DNA of 64,000 nt from Histoplasma ohiense (Eukaryota; Ascomycota; Eurotiomycetes; Onygenales; Ajellomycetaceae): positions 2,480,001-2,544,000 of the forward strand of contig JAEVHH010000003.1 in assembly GCA_017607445.1 (NCBI GenBank), given 5' to 3'. The number at the start of each line of letters is the position of its first letter. Position 1 is the stretch's first letter. Shown piece after piece: positions 24,001-36,619 of the stretch. The position numbers and the translations under genes are program-made. The notes under the pieces are model-generated. The model was not told where the DNA came from, searched no databases, and was given only the letters and a program-made list of their open reading frames with translations.

Positions 24001-24355
24001 CATCTCTACTGTGGTTTGAATGTGCTTCTAGTGTATTTCAGATGATTGAAATTGTTTCATTCAATTCTTGTAGTAAAGTGTTGCACTGATATTGAAGTTC
24101 TTGCAATTCTTTCTCAGTCTGTAATTTTTTGATTCTTCTGATCACAGCTATTTTCTTGATTTCAATTGCACTGAGATCTTCAGAGAAGATATCCTCTTCT
24201 GAACTATACTCAGAGTCTGATTTCATAGAGAAAGATGATGCTTGTTGCACACTTTCAGTGGCAGAAATGTGTGTTTTGCAGTTTTCTTTCATAGTATTTG
24301 CTGCTTCAGATTCAGCAGTAGCATGAGTACAGCAGATGCTGTGAATAGAGGTCAT
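21055..24355 (-). pseudogene. C1 gag, protease, RT and RNase H (decayed)
   Basis: Minus strand: an acidic, Ser/Glu-rich gag N-terminus (24355-24038), gag middle (23769-23419), and a zinc knuckle of the form CYCM.PGHTIDLC near 23110-23160, interrupted by a TGA. The protease region is around 22830-22920. An RT start is at 22526-22239 (DLKSDTQSSFILIYNLSETEL, a gypsy RT opening). RT core is at about 22240-21550 and RNase H continues to the B1 insertion. Stops and shifts are frequent. Confidence 0.8.
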
Positions 24356-24402
24356 GACTATTACTCAACAGACTGTCTCTCAAAGATTGAGTGATTAGAA
24401 AC

Positions 24403-24668
24403 TGTGAGATGTAGTGACAGTGTGAAGAGTAACAGTAGAAGATAGTTTATAGTGTAGTGGAGATAATAGTAATATATTGTAGAGTAATGTAGTATAGTAG
24501 TATAATGTAGTGTAGCTAATTGCTAAGGAAGAAAAGAAAGAGAAAGAAGATGTGCGAAATACATACATCGATATATATATACATATAGAAATAGCGGTAG
24601 TGAGAGTATAATGAAAAGAGGTAAAAATAAGCGAAGATAATAAGGAAATAATAAACGAGTGCATTACA
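24403..24668 (-). repeat. C1 5' LTR with putative self-priming site alongside
   Basis: 266 bp, TGTGAG...CATTACA. The adjacent bases read CTAATCACT on the minus strand (24390-24398), four bases from the LTR. The LTR carries AGCAATTAG (24516-24524, minus strand) directly after a long pyrimidine tract. The pair matches at 7 of 9 bases. The two mismatches are what one ancestral CpG would give if it became TG in one place and CA in the other. Confidence 0.8.
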
Positions 24669-24729
24669 CAGAGAATCAGTAGTTCACTGATTTCATCAAT
24701 ACAATTACTGCTGACTCTACAGCTGCAGA
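24669..24729 (+). pseudogene. Fossil gene H, piece 2
   Basis: The first five bases are the right TSD copy of C1. From 24674, 56 bases continue the frame of piece 1 (18 codons plus two bases, one TAG) and end at the B2 insertion. The split codon is completed at 51016. Confidence 0.5.
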
Positions 24730-25000
24730 TGTAATAGACACAACGGAGATATCTATATTAGAAAATAGCTATATGATGATAGAAGAACACAGAACACATC
24801 AGAATTAATAAGAATGAATATAGCATATAGCACTATAGATGACTGTAGAGTGTGATGATCATCTATATAATACTTGCTGATATCTGTAGATATTAGAAGA
24901 TCAGTGATTAACTTTGAATAATAGAGATTGCTATCTTCTTAACATTCTATATATATACTTCATATTACTTTCATAATTATATCTACAATCATTTTTTACA
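24730..25000 (+). repeat. B2 5' LTR
   Basis: 271 bp, TGTAATAG...TTTTACA. The primer-site region follows at 25004-25012 (CTAATCACA, one change from the B1/B3 form). Its partner AGTGATTAA lies inside the LTR at 24903-24911. Confidence 0.92.
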
Positions 25001-25087
25001 ATTCTAATCACACTAAACTTTATTTGAGTGGTCTGTTGTTATGCACATCTACAATAAAACATATAACATTAGTTAAAAACATATAAG

Positions 25088-26480
25088 ATGATTTCAATAC
25101 ATACAAGATCTCTTGAAAATTAATCTGAATTCTCTATCATTTTCAATGATCACAATGTGCATTTGCAATAGTTGAATAATCAAATCCGTGAATGAGAGCA
25201 GCAATTAGCTATTCTGCATGCACAACAGCAGCTCAACAAGTTGAAAGTGTAGATTCATGAAGATACTCTTATCAAGTCTTAATTAATTCAGAATATCACC
25301 ACAGAACCACCACAAAATCAATCTGCAAATGATACAGATAATGATAATTAAACATCACTGAAATTAGAGATTAAGAATTATTATTGAGAAAAAAATATAT
25401 TAGAATTCAAGAACTATAAAGATTGTATATTGACTCTCTTTACACATCACTGCTGATATTATTGAAAGAAAGAATACAAGATAAATGATGTTATACTGTA
25501 TCTTGATGCCCATATTAAGCAGAAATGATTGAATTTTGTATCATCATATAAGAGACATGAAGGAGCAACATCATTGACTTTCAATGATATACTATCACAT
25601 CTAGAAATGCAAATTAACAATCCATAGAATCAGCACTGATTGATAAGTCAAAAGTTTCAAAATACAAAACAACAAAAATGATAATCAATACATGACTTCT
25701 CTAAATATCTTGAAGACTGAGAATACTACTTACCCTCATATAGTGAAGAACAAAGAATGGATAACTTGTGTAGTAAAATATTGAAGATATTATACACTGA
25801 ATTTAATCATTGAAATCAAGAATCTCAGAACTATGAAGAGTTGCTTTGAACTCTACAGACTCTCAAGAAAAATATGCTGAAGCAACAGTGTGTCATTTGC
25901 AAAGACAGATCTGTGATATTTATAGAGAATCAGCATCATTCTGATAAATCTAGCAACTGTTGAAACAAGAGAAAACAAGAGAAACAAACAGATTCAACTG
26001 AACAAATTAAGAAAGATAAATATAACTGAATAAAGAAGTGTTCTCACTGTCATAAGAAGAGTTATATTGCAAATGATTATTGAATATTACACTCTGAAAA
26101 GTGCAATCAAGTCTGATAAGCAAAAAATCAACAATCTCAATTGTACAGACAGCTGCTGCATTGAGAATATGAACAATTAGACTGCAAGATAAACAGTTAT
26201 TGATGATGAATATATGAATGCTGATAGAAGCAGAATGAGCAATGATGTGAATGCTAGTAGATTCTGATGCAGATATGAACTTTGTGTTCCATGTCTGAGC
26301 ATCAAAATATTTCTTGAAGATAGAAGATAAATCAAAAGTAGTGAAAGCAGTTGATAATTATAAGATTAAGTTGTATGAACAATGAAGAGCTGCAATGAAG
26401 ATTATCAATAATGAATATATTCTCTGAGAAGGATTTCATCATTTTAAAGAGGCTGATATTAGCAGATATAATGTTATTTT
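25088..26480 (+). pseudogene. B2 gag and protease (decayed)
   Basis: The ATG at 25088 aligns with the gag starts of B1 and B3. The zinc knuckle near 26039-26085 has lost its His and last Cys (both changed to Tyr). The protease motif reads LVDSDADMNF near 26245-26280, so the catalytic DSG has become DSD. More than a dozen stops are present, mostly TGA. The LINE L1 insertion at 26496 cuts between protease and RT. Confidence 0.85.
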
Positions 26481-26495
26481 GAGCATGCTGTGATT

Positions 26496-26575
26496 TGTTT
26501 GTTTGTTTGTTTGTATTGGTTTAACGTCCCGGAGAAAACACGGGCAGCGCCTGTGTTTCAGAAGCCTTTCAAAGA
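26496..26575 (-). repeat. L1 3' terminus: (CAAA)n tail and CpG-bearing end
   Basis: Five copies of GTTT lie at 26496-26515, then TTTAACGTCCCGG and ACGGGCAGCGCC. Several CpGs survive here although the rest of L1 has almost none. L2 has the same end with its CpGs lost. Confidence 0.8.
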
Positions 26576-26839
26576 GCATGAAGATGTGCTACACTGAAGA
26601 GATTTCTATGTATATAGAGAGAAAGAAAACAGAATTCAGATGACAACTCTTGAGAAGACTCAGTTCATTGAAAAGGATTTTACTGAGCTGCATATTCACT
26701 TCTGATCTGATGTATAGTCATTCATGATAAGACTATAGTGTGATTTCTGAGAGAATCATTGCTGCTGTGTCTGAAAGACTTTATAGTGAATGAAGAGAGA
26801 TAACTTTCTCAGTTGATCTGAGAACTGTCTGTGCTTCTA

Positions 26840-29800
26840 ACAGCAGAGAAAAGACAGATGAGATAGACAAAAGAAAAGAGAAAAAGTGAGTGTTTTGAAA
26901 AGAAAAATAAAGAGAAGAGTGAAGAAAAGACTGTGTTCTCTGTAACATCTTACAGTCATATGACTCAGCATGAATCTGAGAGAAGAGAGAGAAGAGAGCA
27001 CTGAAGAAGATTGTAAGAGAAAAGAAATGAAGAAAGACAGAGAGAGCAGTGAAAAGAGAGAAGAAGAGTGCATATCTGCAGCTGAGAGTATATTGACTGA
27101 GTCAGCATACAGACTGTACTGATTATGCCACAGCTAGTTGAGATAGATGAGTCAATTATACTGATTTAATCATTTGCATCAGTTGAACTGATTGAACTGA
27201 TTGAATCAATTGAACTGATTGAACTGATTGTATCAATTGTACTGTTTATACTGATTGAATCAGTTGAATTGATTGTACTGTTTGTACTGATTGAACTGAT
27301 TGAGTTGATTGTACTGACTGAACTGATTGTACTGTTTGTACTGATTGCATTGATTGAGTCTATTGTACTGATTGAATCAGTTGTACTGAATGTTGTGCTA
27401 TCTGTATCATCTGTATAGACTTGGAACTGCTGTGGGGGGCTGTCAGATGATGTGTGTTCAAATGACTGTGTTATCTCATGCAGTACTGTGTGTAGAACTA
27501 TGTGCAGTCAAGCAGTTTTACAAAGTCTGTAGAGATCAGAGACTCTAGATAGACAACAGCTGTTGTCTGATTGTGTGACTGTGCTGCTGACATTTTGAAT
27601 CAGTGAGAGAAGTATCTCTGTGAGTATCAACAGAGCATCAAATATTCTGAGTTTTTGTTGTGTTCACAGACACAGATGAGTCTTGCATCTGCATGCTGAA
27701 AGCATCTATGATATCAGAAGAAGTTTTCATGAGAGAAGTGAAGTATAAATCAGTGATGAAGAGTATGCTGTGATATGCTGAGCTCTGAAGAGATTTTTAT
27801 TTGATATTCTACAGTCAGTCTGCTGAATCTTCAGCTCTGATATCAGTCAGAAAGTTTTTCACAGATTCTGTTTCATCACTCTCATTCTGTCTCTTGACTG
27901 AGCTACTTGATCACTGTGCAGACCCCACTGACTGTGGATATAGTCTCAAATTTATAGACTGAAACTACAGTAGATGAGACTGTCTGCTTAGTCAGATAAT
28001 CTACTTTCTTATTGTCCTCTATTTTTATATACTCAGAAACTCATTTCAGATTTATATTATATTGTCTGAGAAGCTTGTGACAGTGGCTATAGACTCAGTT
28101 CAAGAAAACTGTCACACTGCTCTGTATATCTCAGATGACTGAGATATTATCAAAGCAGAGTCAGATTTGAGAGCAGATGCTGTCATCTATAACACAGAGT
28201 AGAAGCTTCACTGCACACTCTAATACACAGCAGATGTCAATTGTTTCAGTGTTGAAGATATATGATATAGAGCTCAGTGCAGTTGAGAAACTGATCAGCT
28301 TTTTGTTTCTCTGATAGACTATAAAGTTATAGTTCATTCATCTGCTGTTATCAAGAATCTGTTCTGATTCATCTGAGAAAACATATAAATCTGTTGAAGA
28401 TTGACTTCTTCATCATCTTTTGAATATTTGAGCAGTACTTTTTTTGTCTACATCTTCTGTGGAGTCTGTCTCACATCTCTCTGAGTAGTGTGGGATGATA
28501 AGTGTGAATCTATTGACTGTAGACAGCAGTGTCTTCAATCTCTGAATCTTGATCCTCAGATGCTGTCAGATTTCAGCTTTTCTTTCATATATGATCATTG
28601 AGAAAGCTATCTGTGAAGTCAGTGAGTGTCTCTCATTCATTATCTGAAGCCTTGTTGTGAAATGTATTTTAGTCTTCTTCAGAGCTATCATTGCTGATGA
28701 AAGCCCAGCATTCTGATATAGAGTTGCAATAGATGTGGTACAGAAAACTGAAAGAACTTCTCTGACTATCATAATAAACATTTTCTCAACTATTTTCATA
28801 TATCATCTCAGATAAAAGCTGATCTTCTCATTTCTATCTATATATCTTGCTGACTGCATGCAGCTGCTGTATCAGATCTCTGTGTTATAGAGCAGTGAGA
28901 GAATCATATAGATAGTGATCATCTTCTGCAGAGCATCTGCTGAGAACTTATCTCTGATTTTTTCTAGACTTCAGATATGCTGAGTCACAGCTCTTGTCTT
29001 CTTTATCTAAGCAGAGATGTGTGATCTTCAAGTGAGTTTTCTATCAAAGTATACACTCAGTCAGTGAAGTGCTGACTTCTGTTCAGCTGAGACAGTGACA
29101 GAGTGTATGATCAGATTCTCTGATACAATCACTGATAATGCTTCATTGTGTTGCTTTCTTGTGAGATGAATTATCTCAAGTTTCTCTGATGTGAAGATCA
29201 TCTTGTTTATCTCCTCTCATTTCAGAATACTCTGTATATCATAGCTGAGAAGAATAGCATTGCTGTCAAGTGAGTGTATAGTCTGTCAAGTATTCAAATC
29301 ATCTGTATAGCCAAAGTGCAGCTCTGAGTTCTGCCACAGCAGCTCTGTCAGATACAGAAGAAACAGTATTGATGACAAAGAAGATCTCTGTGATATATCA
29401 TATTGTATCTGATATACTGCTGTGATGATTCTCTTCAGCTGAATCTGAGCTCTGTGTTTGATGAGAAAGCTGTCAATGAATTGTAGCAGCTTATATGATC
29501 ATCTCTGTTGTATCATCTGCTGAAGCAGTTGTCTGTGCAGCACAGCATCAAAGACACTCTGCACATTCATTGTGATCATGGATATTTTCTTGTTTTGTGT
29601 GAAGGCTGTTTTCATCTTATAAGTGAAAGCAGCTATCAGATTCATTGCTGATTGTCTGAGCAGTACTTCTTCATACTGTGAACTGACTACATTATGAATA
29701 AGTGCTGTGTATATCAGTTATCTTGCAACAATGTGTTTCAGCTCTTTGAAGATTACTGAAAGAAGGACAATGAGTCTTCAGAAGTAAACTGAGCTTCTAT

Positions 29801-31480
29801 CTCTCTTATCTATTTTGAATATCATTATCATCTCTGTCAGCTTTCAGATTTGTGGGAAGTGACAGAGCTGAAGACAGCAGTTGTATAACTGCTGTACAAA
29901 GAGAGACATATACTGTCAATATATTTTGAGCAGCTGCACTGTGATTTCATCTGTATCTGAAGAAATACTCTGTATTTCAATGATATTGTGTTCTATCTTC
30001 TTCATCTCAATCTGAGGATTTCAGAGCAGGTTTCTCATGCTGCTTCAGTACTCATTATTCAATGAATTGTATTTCAGATCATTGACTGAGTTGTATCACT
30101 TCAGAATGATTTGCTGAAGTGTTTCAGCTTTGACAGCTGTCTCTTCTATAATCTGATCCTCAATCATTAGAGAGAATACTCTGAGATTGAGTTTCAGCTT
30201 ATGCTATACTATCACTCAGTACAGATCTCTGTCATTTCTGATTTCATTGATTATCTGTCTTCAGTATGTATGCTTAATCTTGTGCACTGTGTTCTTGAAT
30301 CAGTGCTTTGCAGCTTCTGTCTGATGAGTGGTGAGCTCTTGATGTGCTCTTCAGCAGTCTGCTGTTTATCAGAGAGCTGTAGTCTGTTTTTATTGCACTG
30401 ACTTGCTGACTGTCTGAGCTGCAGTCAGGAGATTCTGAATGAAGTGTTGAATCAGATCATCAAGCTGTGCCATATTCTCAACTCTATCTGAGCAAAATAT
30501 ATTCATCATAAAATCTCTGATAAGATCTGTAAAGAGCTTCAGCTGAAAGTCTGTGATCTTGATCTGAGCTCTGCTCTGCTGTGTCTGAAATGTTGTTGAT
30601 AGTATAGTAATTATAGACTGATGATCTGAGCTGCAGTGTAAATCTTGACACACTGAAGTGAAAGCAAAGATTACATTGAAGAAGATAAAATCAATTACAT
30701 AATCTGCTATATAAGTTGAAATATCTATCTCTCTCACAAAGTTCATTCTGTGTTCACTGACTCACTGAACAAGCTCCCCTTCTCAGTGCAGATTCACTGT
30801 CTCTGATTCAAAGATATCATATTGTATATTGAAATTCTCATCTACTAGACAGTGAGCTGATGAGTTTAAATTGATCAGATAGTTCATGACTGTGTCTGTC
30901 TCAGACTGTCTGTACACATTGAGAATGTGGCAGTTATTGACACTGATTCACAGCAGATCTCTGTTTTGCACAGATTGATGTTGCTATACTCTTATTTTTG
31001 AACTCTTGTGTATGTATATCATGACTCAGAGTCTCTTCTCCTCTCACTGCTTCAGATTAATATCATCTCAGCAGTCAATGAATGCAAAGCATTCATATGC
31101 TGAATGATTAGAAGTCTTGATATCAGAGTATGTGTAAAGCTTCTGTATACAGATCACTTCACAGCTCTGCTCAAAAGCAAACTGTAGAGCTGCTGTATGA
31201 CAGAGAGCTGCTCTGACTGTATTTGCTCAGAAAATCTGCAGAAAATGATTTTTCTGCTGATTGTTTCTACAGTATCAGTTATATCATTGATGTTGATGTT
31301 CTAGTATAAGAAGTCACTTGATGAGCTGCTGTTAAAGTTTATCTGTGAAATGAGATTGAAGAGTCTCAGATCTGTTGTCTGTATGCTGAGACTAGACTAC
31401 TTTTTGACTATTTGACTATACTGTCATTCTGCTGTGTGAGTTGAGTGTTATCTGATGCAGATCATCTGTCAGATGATGTT
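26840..31480 (-). pseudogene. L1 ORF2: endonuclease, RT, RNase H (decayed)
   Basis: From right to left on the minus strand there is first an AP-type endonuclease with the SDH motif at about 30621-30629, inside an open stretch 30746-30390. Next comes RT with the catalytic box GYTDDL at about 29292-29312. RNase H-like sequence lies at about 27900-28350. A Cys/Ser-rich C-terminal region ends the ORF. TGA, TAA and TAG interrupt it throughout. Confidence 0.8.
27180..27410 (-). repeat. Minisatellite inside L1 (9-10 bp GATTGAACT-like unit)
   Basis: About 230 bp of imperfect repeats of GATTGAACT / GATTGTACT. The same array, independently decayed, lies at 49140-49400 in L2, so it belongs to the element, near the 3' end of ORF2 after RNase H. 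Confidence 0.75.
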
Positions 31481-31489
31481 CTCTTCACT

Positions 31490-33028
31490 GATAAAGTTCT
31501 GAATAGCTGTTCACTTACAGAGTACTAGCTTGATGAGCTGTGTTGACTGAGTTGATTGAGTGAATGATGTAGATACCACCACTGTGATCATTGATGCTGA
31601 TTGTGTTGATGATGATTGCTGCTTCTGAGCATTTCTGTGATATCTGTTGTCAAGATGATGAACAGCTGCTAGCTTTTTTTGAATTAGATGTCTGAGAATG
31701 CTGTTCACATATCTGAGTGTGGCAGAGCAGTGCTGATACTCAGCTGAGTAGAATTGACAGCAATTGACACACTGTGATGCTCTCTTGCACTTCATATTTA
31801 TTGATCTCTTGTGCTGACTTGTGGACTTGCTGCAGTTGGAGCATCTTGCCAGTCACACACACTTTGATGAATGACAGTATCTCTGACATTCTGAGTCATA
31901 TCTCACTGTCAGTGATCTTTTCTCAATGAGTTTGACCCTTTCACTGACATTGAAGAGTGAGAAGCTTTTCACTGAAGTGAAAAAAAAGACAATTCATGTA
32001 ATCTTCTCTGTCTTAAGATTCACTTCATATTGCAAGGATTGACAGCTCACTGATTTTATCTTTGTCTGAGTCAGAATCTCTCTCTCAATTATTTTATCTG
32101 TGGGGATTCTTACTTCTTCTCAGTTCTGAACAAATTCTGAGACTTCTGAAACAGTATAATTGTATCACTGCTCTGATAGCTGAATCTCTGTGATGTCAAG
32201 AACTTCACAGAGAGTAGTCACTGTTTTCTCAGTGATCAGAACATTGTGTATATCTCTGTTGCTTGATATAATCACTCAATCTGTTCTGATGAGCTTCATC
32301 TTCAGCACATTAGCCATGTTCTTCACTCTCTGAATGTTTGCAATGATTGTCTGCTGCACAGTATATGACTGCAGCTGAGTGATCTGTTTCTCTGATTGAA
32401 GAATGATGAGAACTTGTAAGTTCTTCTGCTGTTTTGTGTTCTCTGTAAGACTTCTTGACTGACTGATGTTCTTGAGCTGCAGACTGATTCCACTAGCTCT
32501 GTCAGCTGAGAAAGCTGCAGTCTTGACAGAGATAGCTTCAGAAAGAACAGAATTTTTTCTCTTCTGTGTAATACTCATTCAGATAGTCAACTCTCTTGCA
32601 GTTGTCTTTGCTGAATTTGACTGTGAATGAGTATCTGAGACAGCACTCTCTCTCAGAGTTGATGCTGTACTCAGATCTGCTGTCACATATACAATGAATC
32701 TTTCACAGAAGACTTGAGCAAAGTTCTGACTGACTGACTGTTTTTTCTTCTCAACTCAGCTGTTCAGAGTCTTTATCAATCTGATGAGAGTCTTCTGTCA
32801 CAGATTCTGTTGCTGTTGAGTCTTCTCAAACTGCTTCTGTAGCTGAGAGATGGCTGTGGAAATGCTGTCACTGACTTCTTTGAGAACTGAAGAAGACATT
32901 GTAACAGTCTTTCTCTGTCTCTTGTCAGTCTTTTCAGTAACAAAATTGACTGGTGACTCTGGCTTCAGTGGCCTGGTGTAGACTGTGTTGATGTCCTTGG
33001 ATGAATGGGAGGGCATTGAGGGCTCCAT
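31490..33028 (-). pseudogene. L1 ORF1, zinc-knuckle nucleic-acid-binding protein (decayed)
   Basis: It starts MEPSMPSHSSKD at 33028 and has a coiled, Gln-rich stretch (LQKQFEKTQQQQNL) near 32800. A long open part is at 32578-32276. C-terminal cysteine knuckles (CSNC..., CVNCCQFY...) lie at about 31720-31860. Several TGA/TAA stops are present. In this class ORF1 proteins bind the element RNA. Confidence 0.75.
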
Positions 33029-33195
33029 GACCACTCAACCTGTGCAGTACACACACATAGAGTAATTGCAGAGGGTGTGTGATGATGTTGAATGGGTTGA
33101 AGGGTTAAAATTATACAAACAACAGTTAGAAAATAGAGAAATTCAAATGTACCTCTACATTCATGGGTAGTTGTAAGGATGAGCATGCTGTGATT

Positions 33196-36100
33196 GAAAG
33201 CTGTGAACTCTGATATTGATTGGATGTGAAGATGCTGAATCTATAGAAAAGCATCAAATATTAACTATATACATCTGAATACTATCAAAGAATTTGTAAT
33301 ACTAATTGATGATGACAATATTATATTCACTGCCTTATCATTACAAGCTGTGAATGCAGCAACTGAGCCAAATATTTCAGATAATTATAAAGATTATCTT
33401 GATATGTTCTGAGAAGATATATCTGATGTGGAACATGCATCTCATGATCATATCATAGATCTCAAACCTGGCAAGTAACTCTTATATCAATCAATATATA
33501 ATTTATCACCTCAAGAACTCTCTGTTCTTCAAGAATATATTGAAAAAGTGTTAGAGAAGAATTAAATATGTTCATTCAAGAGCTCAGCTGATGCACCAGT
33601 ATTATTCACATCAAAGAAAAATGAAACCCTGTGTCTTTGTGTGAATTATCAAGAATTGAATGAAATATTGATCAAGAATTGATATTCACTGCTCTTGATA
33701 AGTGAAATACTTGATAGATTAGCAGATGTCAAAATATATACACAGCTGAATCTTAAAGATGCATATTATAGAATTCACATATGAGTGAGAGATGAATGAA
33801 AAACAGCATTTCAAACACAATATAAATACTTTAAATATCTAGTCTTATCTTTTGAGCTAATCAATGCCTCTGCAATCTTTCAATCTTATATCAACAAAGC
33901 CCTCAGCAATCTTTTAGATGTATATTGCATGACTTATCTTGATGATATTATAATCTATTCAAACACACTTGACAAACATGTCATCCATGTTAAGAATGTG
34001 CTGGAACAGTTAAGGTGATGAAGACTATATGTCAAACTTAGTAAGTATATATTTCATGCAACAGAAATTGAATTTTTGAGTTTTGTAATTACCACACAGA
34101 GTATTACTGTCAAGAAACAATGTGTCAATATAATTCTAGATTAATCAGAATCACAAACTATAAATGAATTACAAATATTTCTGAAATTTATCAATTTCTA
34201 TTGTTGATTCATATACAAGTTCTCAATAATAACAGCATCTCTGACTGAATTGTTAAAAGATTACAAAATGAAAAGAGGGAAGAATAACACATCTGTTTAG
34301 TTAGATGAAAACTGCAAGCACACAATTTTGCAGTTAAAAGAATGCTTTATAAAAGCACTGTTGTTGATTCACTTTGATATGCAGTGAAAACTTCATATAG
34401 AAATGAATGAATCTGATGTTGCAATCACTGCAGTAATATCACAATTAATGAATGATGATCACTGACACTCAATCATGTTTTGATCTAGAAAGCTCACAGA
34501 AGCAGAAAGATGTTATCAAATATATAATCTAGAAATATTACTGATTGTAGAAGCTTTCAAGCAATGACATCACTATCTATATAATAGCAGACACTCAATA
34601 ACTGTTTTATCTGATCATGTCAATCTTCAGCACTTCATGATGATGAAGCAGCTAAATGAATGTCAGATTTGTTGAATGGAAATACTTTCAGTGTTTGATT
34701 TTGAAATAGAGCACTGTTCTGAGAAAAATAATTCTGCAGATGCATCAAGTTGTTGCTCAGATTTTATAAAACATACAGCTCTTTTGACAGAGCTTTCTAC
34801 TCTGCAAAAGAAGCTGTGTAAGAGGATCTTTAAATCACTAAAGACAAAAGAAAATACAAAATTAGATCAATGTATCAAGATGATGCAAAAAGATCTGAAA
34901 GCTAATGAAAATTATTGAATGAAGAGATCTGTAGTTGTTGATGACAACAATCTCTGCAGAATAAAGAATGCATCTGCAGATGAGAATGAGATTGCAGATG
35001 TTATAAAGTTAGATCTAGAGACTCTGATGCTATAAATTCTAGTCATCAAAGTATTTGAGTCTGAGACAGTTTATTGCAAAGAGATAGCTGAATCTATCAT
35101 TGAACTCTTACTGCAGATTCAGAATAGAGATGCTGATATATCTGAACTTTGCAGAAGATTAGAGATGAATGATACTAGTGTAAGTAATTATTCAATCTGA
35201 ACAGTAGATAAAGATGATCTGCTCAGAAATGATGATGAAGTCTATATACTGCAAGACAAAACTGTAAGACATGAAATAATGAAAATGAACCACAATGATT
35301 CTCAAGATGATCATTTTGAATGTGACAAAATCATCAAAGTAATCAAATATAAATACTTATGACATGGTATGAGTGATGAGATTGCAGAATATGTGAGAAT
35401 TTGCAATGTTTGTCAATGTATCAAAATATCACAGCACAAACTATATGGATTGCTACAATCACATTCAATGTCAGATAAGAAATGGCATACAATTAGCATG
35501 GACTTTATTGAAAATCTGTCAGATAATAAAAAGAGAAGTCAAATCTATAATACTATTGTTGTATTTGTTGATTTATTCTTCAAATGAGCTATAATTGTGT
35601 CCACATCTTCAGAGCTAGATGCAGAAGAACTTGTGGACATTATTGTATGAAAAATTGTGAAAAACTTTGATCTATCTGTGAACATTATTAGTGACTGAGA
35701 TTCATTAATAAATAGCAAGTTTTGATTGATATTATGTTATCTGCTTCATATTCAACAAAAATTATCAACAGCTTTCCACTCACAAACTGACTGTCAGACA
35801 GAATGATTGAATCAGATGATTGAACATTTTCTTCACACATATTACAGCTATCAACAAGATAATTGAATAGAATGGATTCCTCTGATGCAATGAGTATATA
35901 ACAACATCTTTCACACATTGATAAAAATGACATCATCTGAAGTGATGATCAGCCGACCAACTGAACTTTGCATAGATGTGGAACCCCCAAGCATGAGTGT
36001 GTCAAAATCAATGATGAAATAAGTGAAATGAATGAAGCAAGTAAAGAACAAGATTCAAGAATGTCTGAAAGCTGTCAAAGCAGCTGAGAAAAAGTATTAT

Positions 36101-36590
36101 GATCAGTATCATATATCAAAAAGCTTTAAGATAGAGAACTGAGTAATGCTGTGTGCAAAAAATATATTCATCTTGCAATCCTCATTCAAACTAGATCATT
36201 GATTTTTGAGTCTCTTTCAGATAATTGATATCTGTGGTACACAGATGTACAAACTGAAACTCATGCTGTAATATAAAAAAATTCATTCTATATTTCATGT
36301 TTCTCTTCTCAAATCATATCACATATGCAACAGACAAATCTCACAAGCAGAACTGATAATTATAGATGCACAAGAGAAATGAAAAGTTGAAGCTATATTA
36401 GACAAGTATCAGTACCACAGTCAAACACAATATCTTATCAAATGAAAGAATTGTACAGACACAGATAATTCTTGAGAACTCAAAAAGAAGTTAATGAACA
36501 GTCAGAAATACTTGAAACAGTTTAATAAAATCTATCAGAAGTCAATCAGTAAACAAAAATGAAGAAGATGATGATGACTGCTGAATATAC
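33196..36590 (+). pseudogene. B2 RT, RNase H, integrase and chromodomain-like end (decayed)
   Basis: This continues the B2 polyprotein after L1. The RT motif KN.YSLLLISE has TGA at 33680-33682, where gypsy RTs have Arg. YLDD is kept near 33935-33950. RNase H follows to about 34680. The stretch 34676-34918 matches the IEH...KN..DA...S pattern after RNase H. The HHCC integrase domain is near 35280-35420, and DFIENLSDNKK follows near 35500. The chromodomain-like tail ends at about 36590, next to the convergent antisense gene. Confidence 0.88.
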
Positions 36591-36619
36591 TTATTTCACT
36601 CAGAGATTAAAAAACAGAT

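Larger units (their letters stand above)
10158..24668 (-). mobile_element. Gyp-C copy C1, Ty3/gypsy retrotransposon with nested B1
   Basis: LTRs at 10158-10402 and 24403-24668 enclose a decayed minus-strand gag-pol. The 5-bp TSD CAGAG is perfect (10153-10157 and 24669-24673). Removing Gyp-B copy B1 and its TSD leaves about 7.4 kb. The order on the minus strand is 5' LTR, gag, protease, RT, RNase H, [B1], integrase, chromodomain-like tail, an opposite-strand ORF, 3' LTR. A purine-rich tract next to the left LTR (about 10403-10425, read on the minus strand) is the polypurine tract. Confidence 0.92.
26496..33180 (-). mobile_element. LINE L1, non-LTR retrotransposon, full length
   Basis: 6685 bp flanked by a perfect 15-bp TSD GAGCATGCTGTGATT (26481-26495, 33181-33195), whose duplicated site is continuous in B1 and B3. 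The 3' end (left) is a run of TTTG on the plus strand, that is a (CAAA)n tail. The minus strand holds a zinc-knuckle ORF1 and an ORF2 with endonuclease, RT and RNase H, the layout of fungal Tad1-type LINEs. It starts ATCCTTACAACTACCC, as L2 does. Confidence 0.93.
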
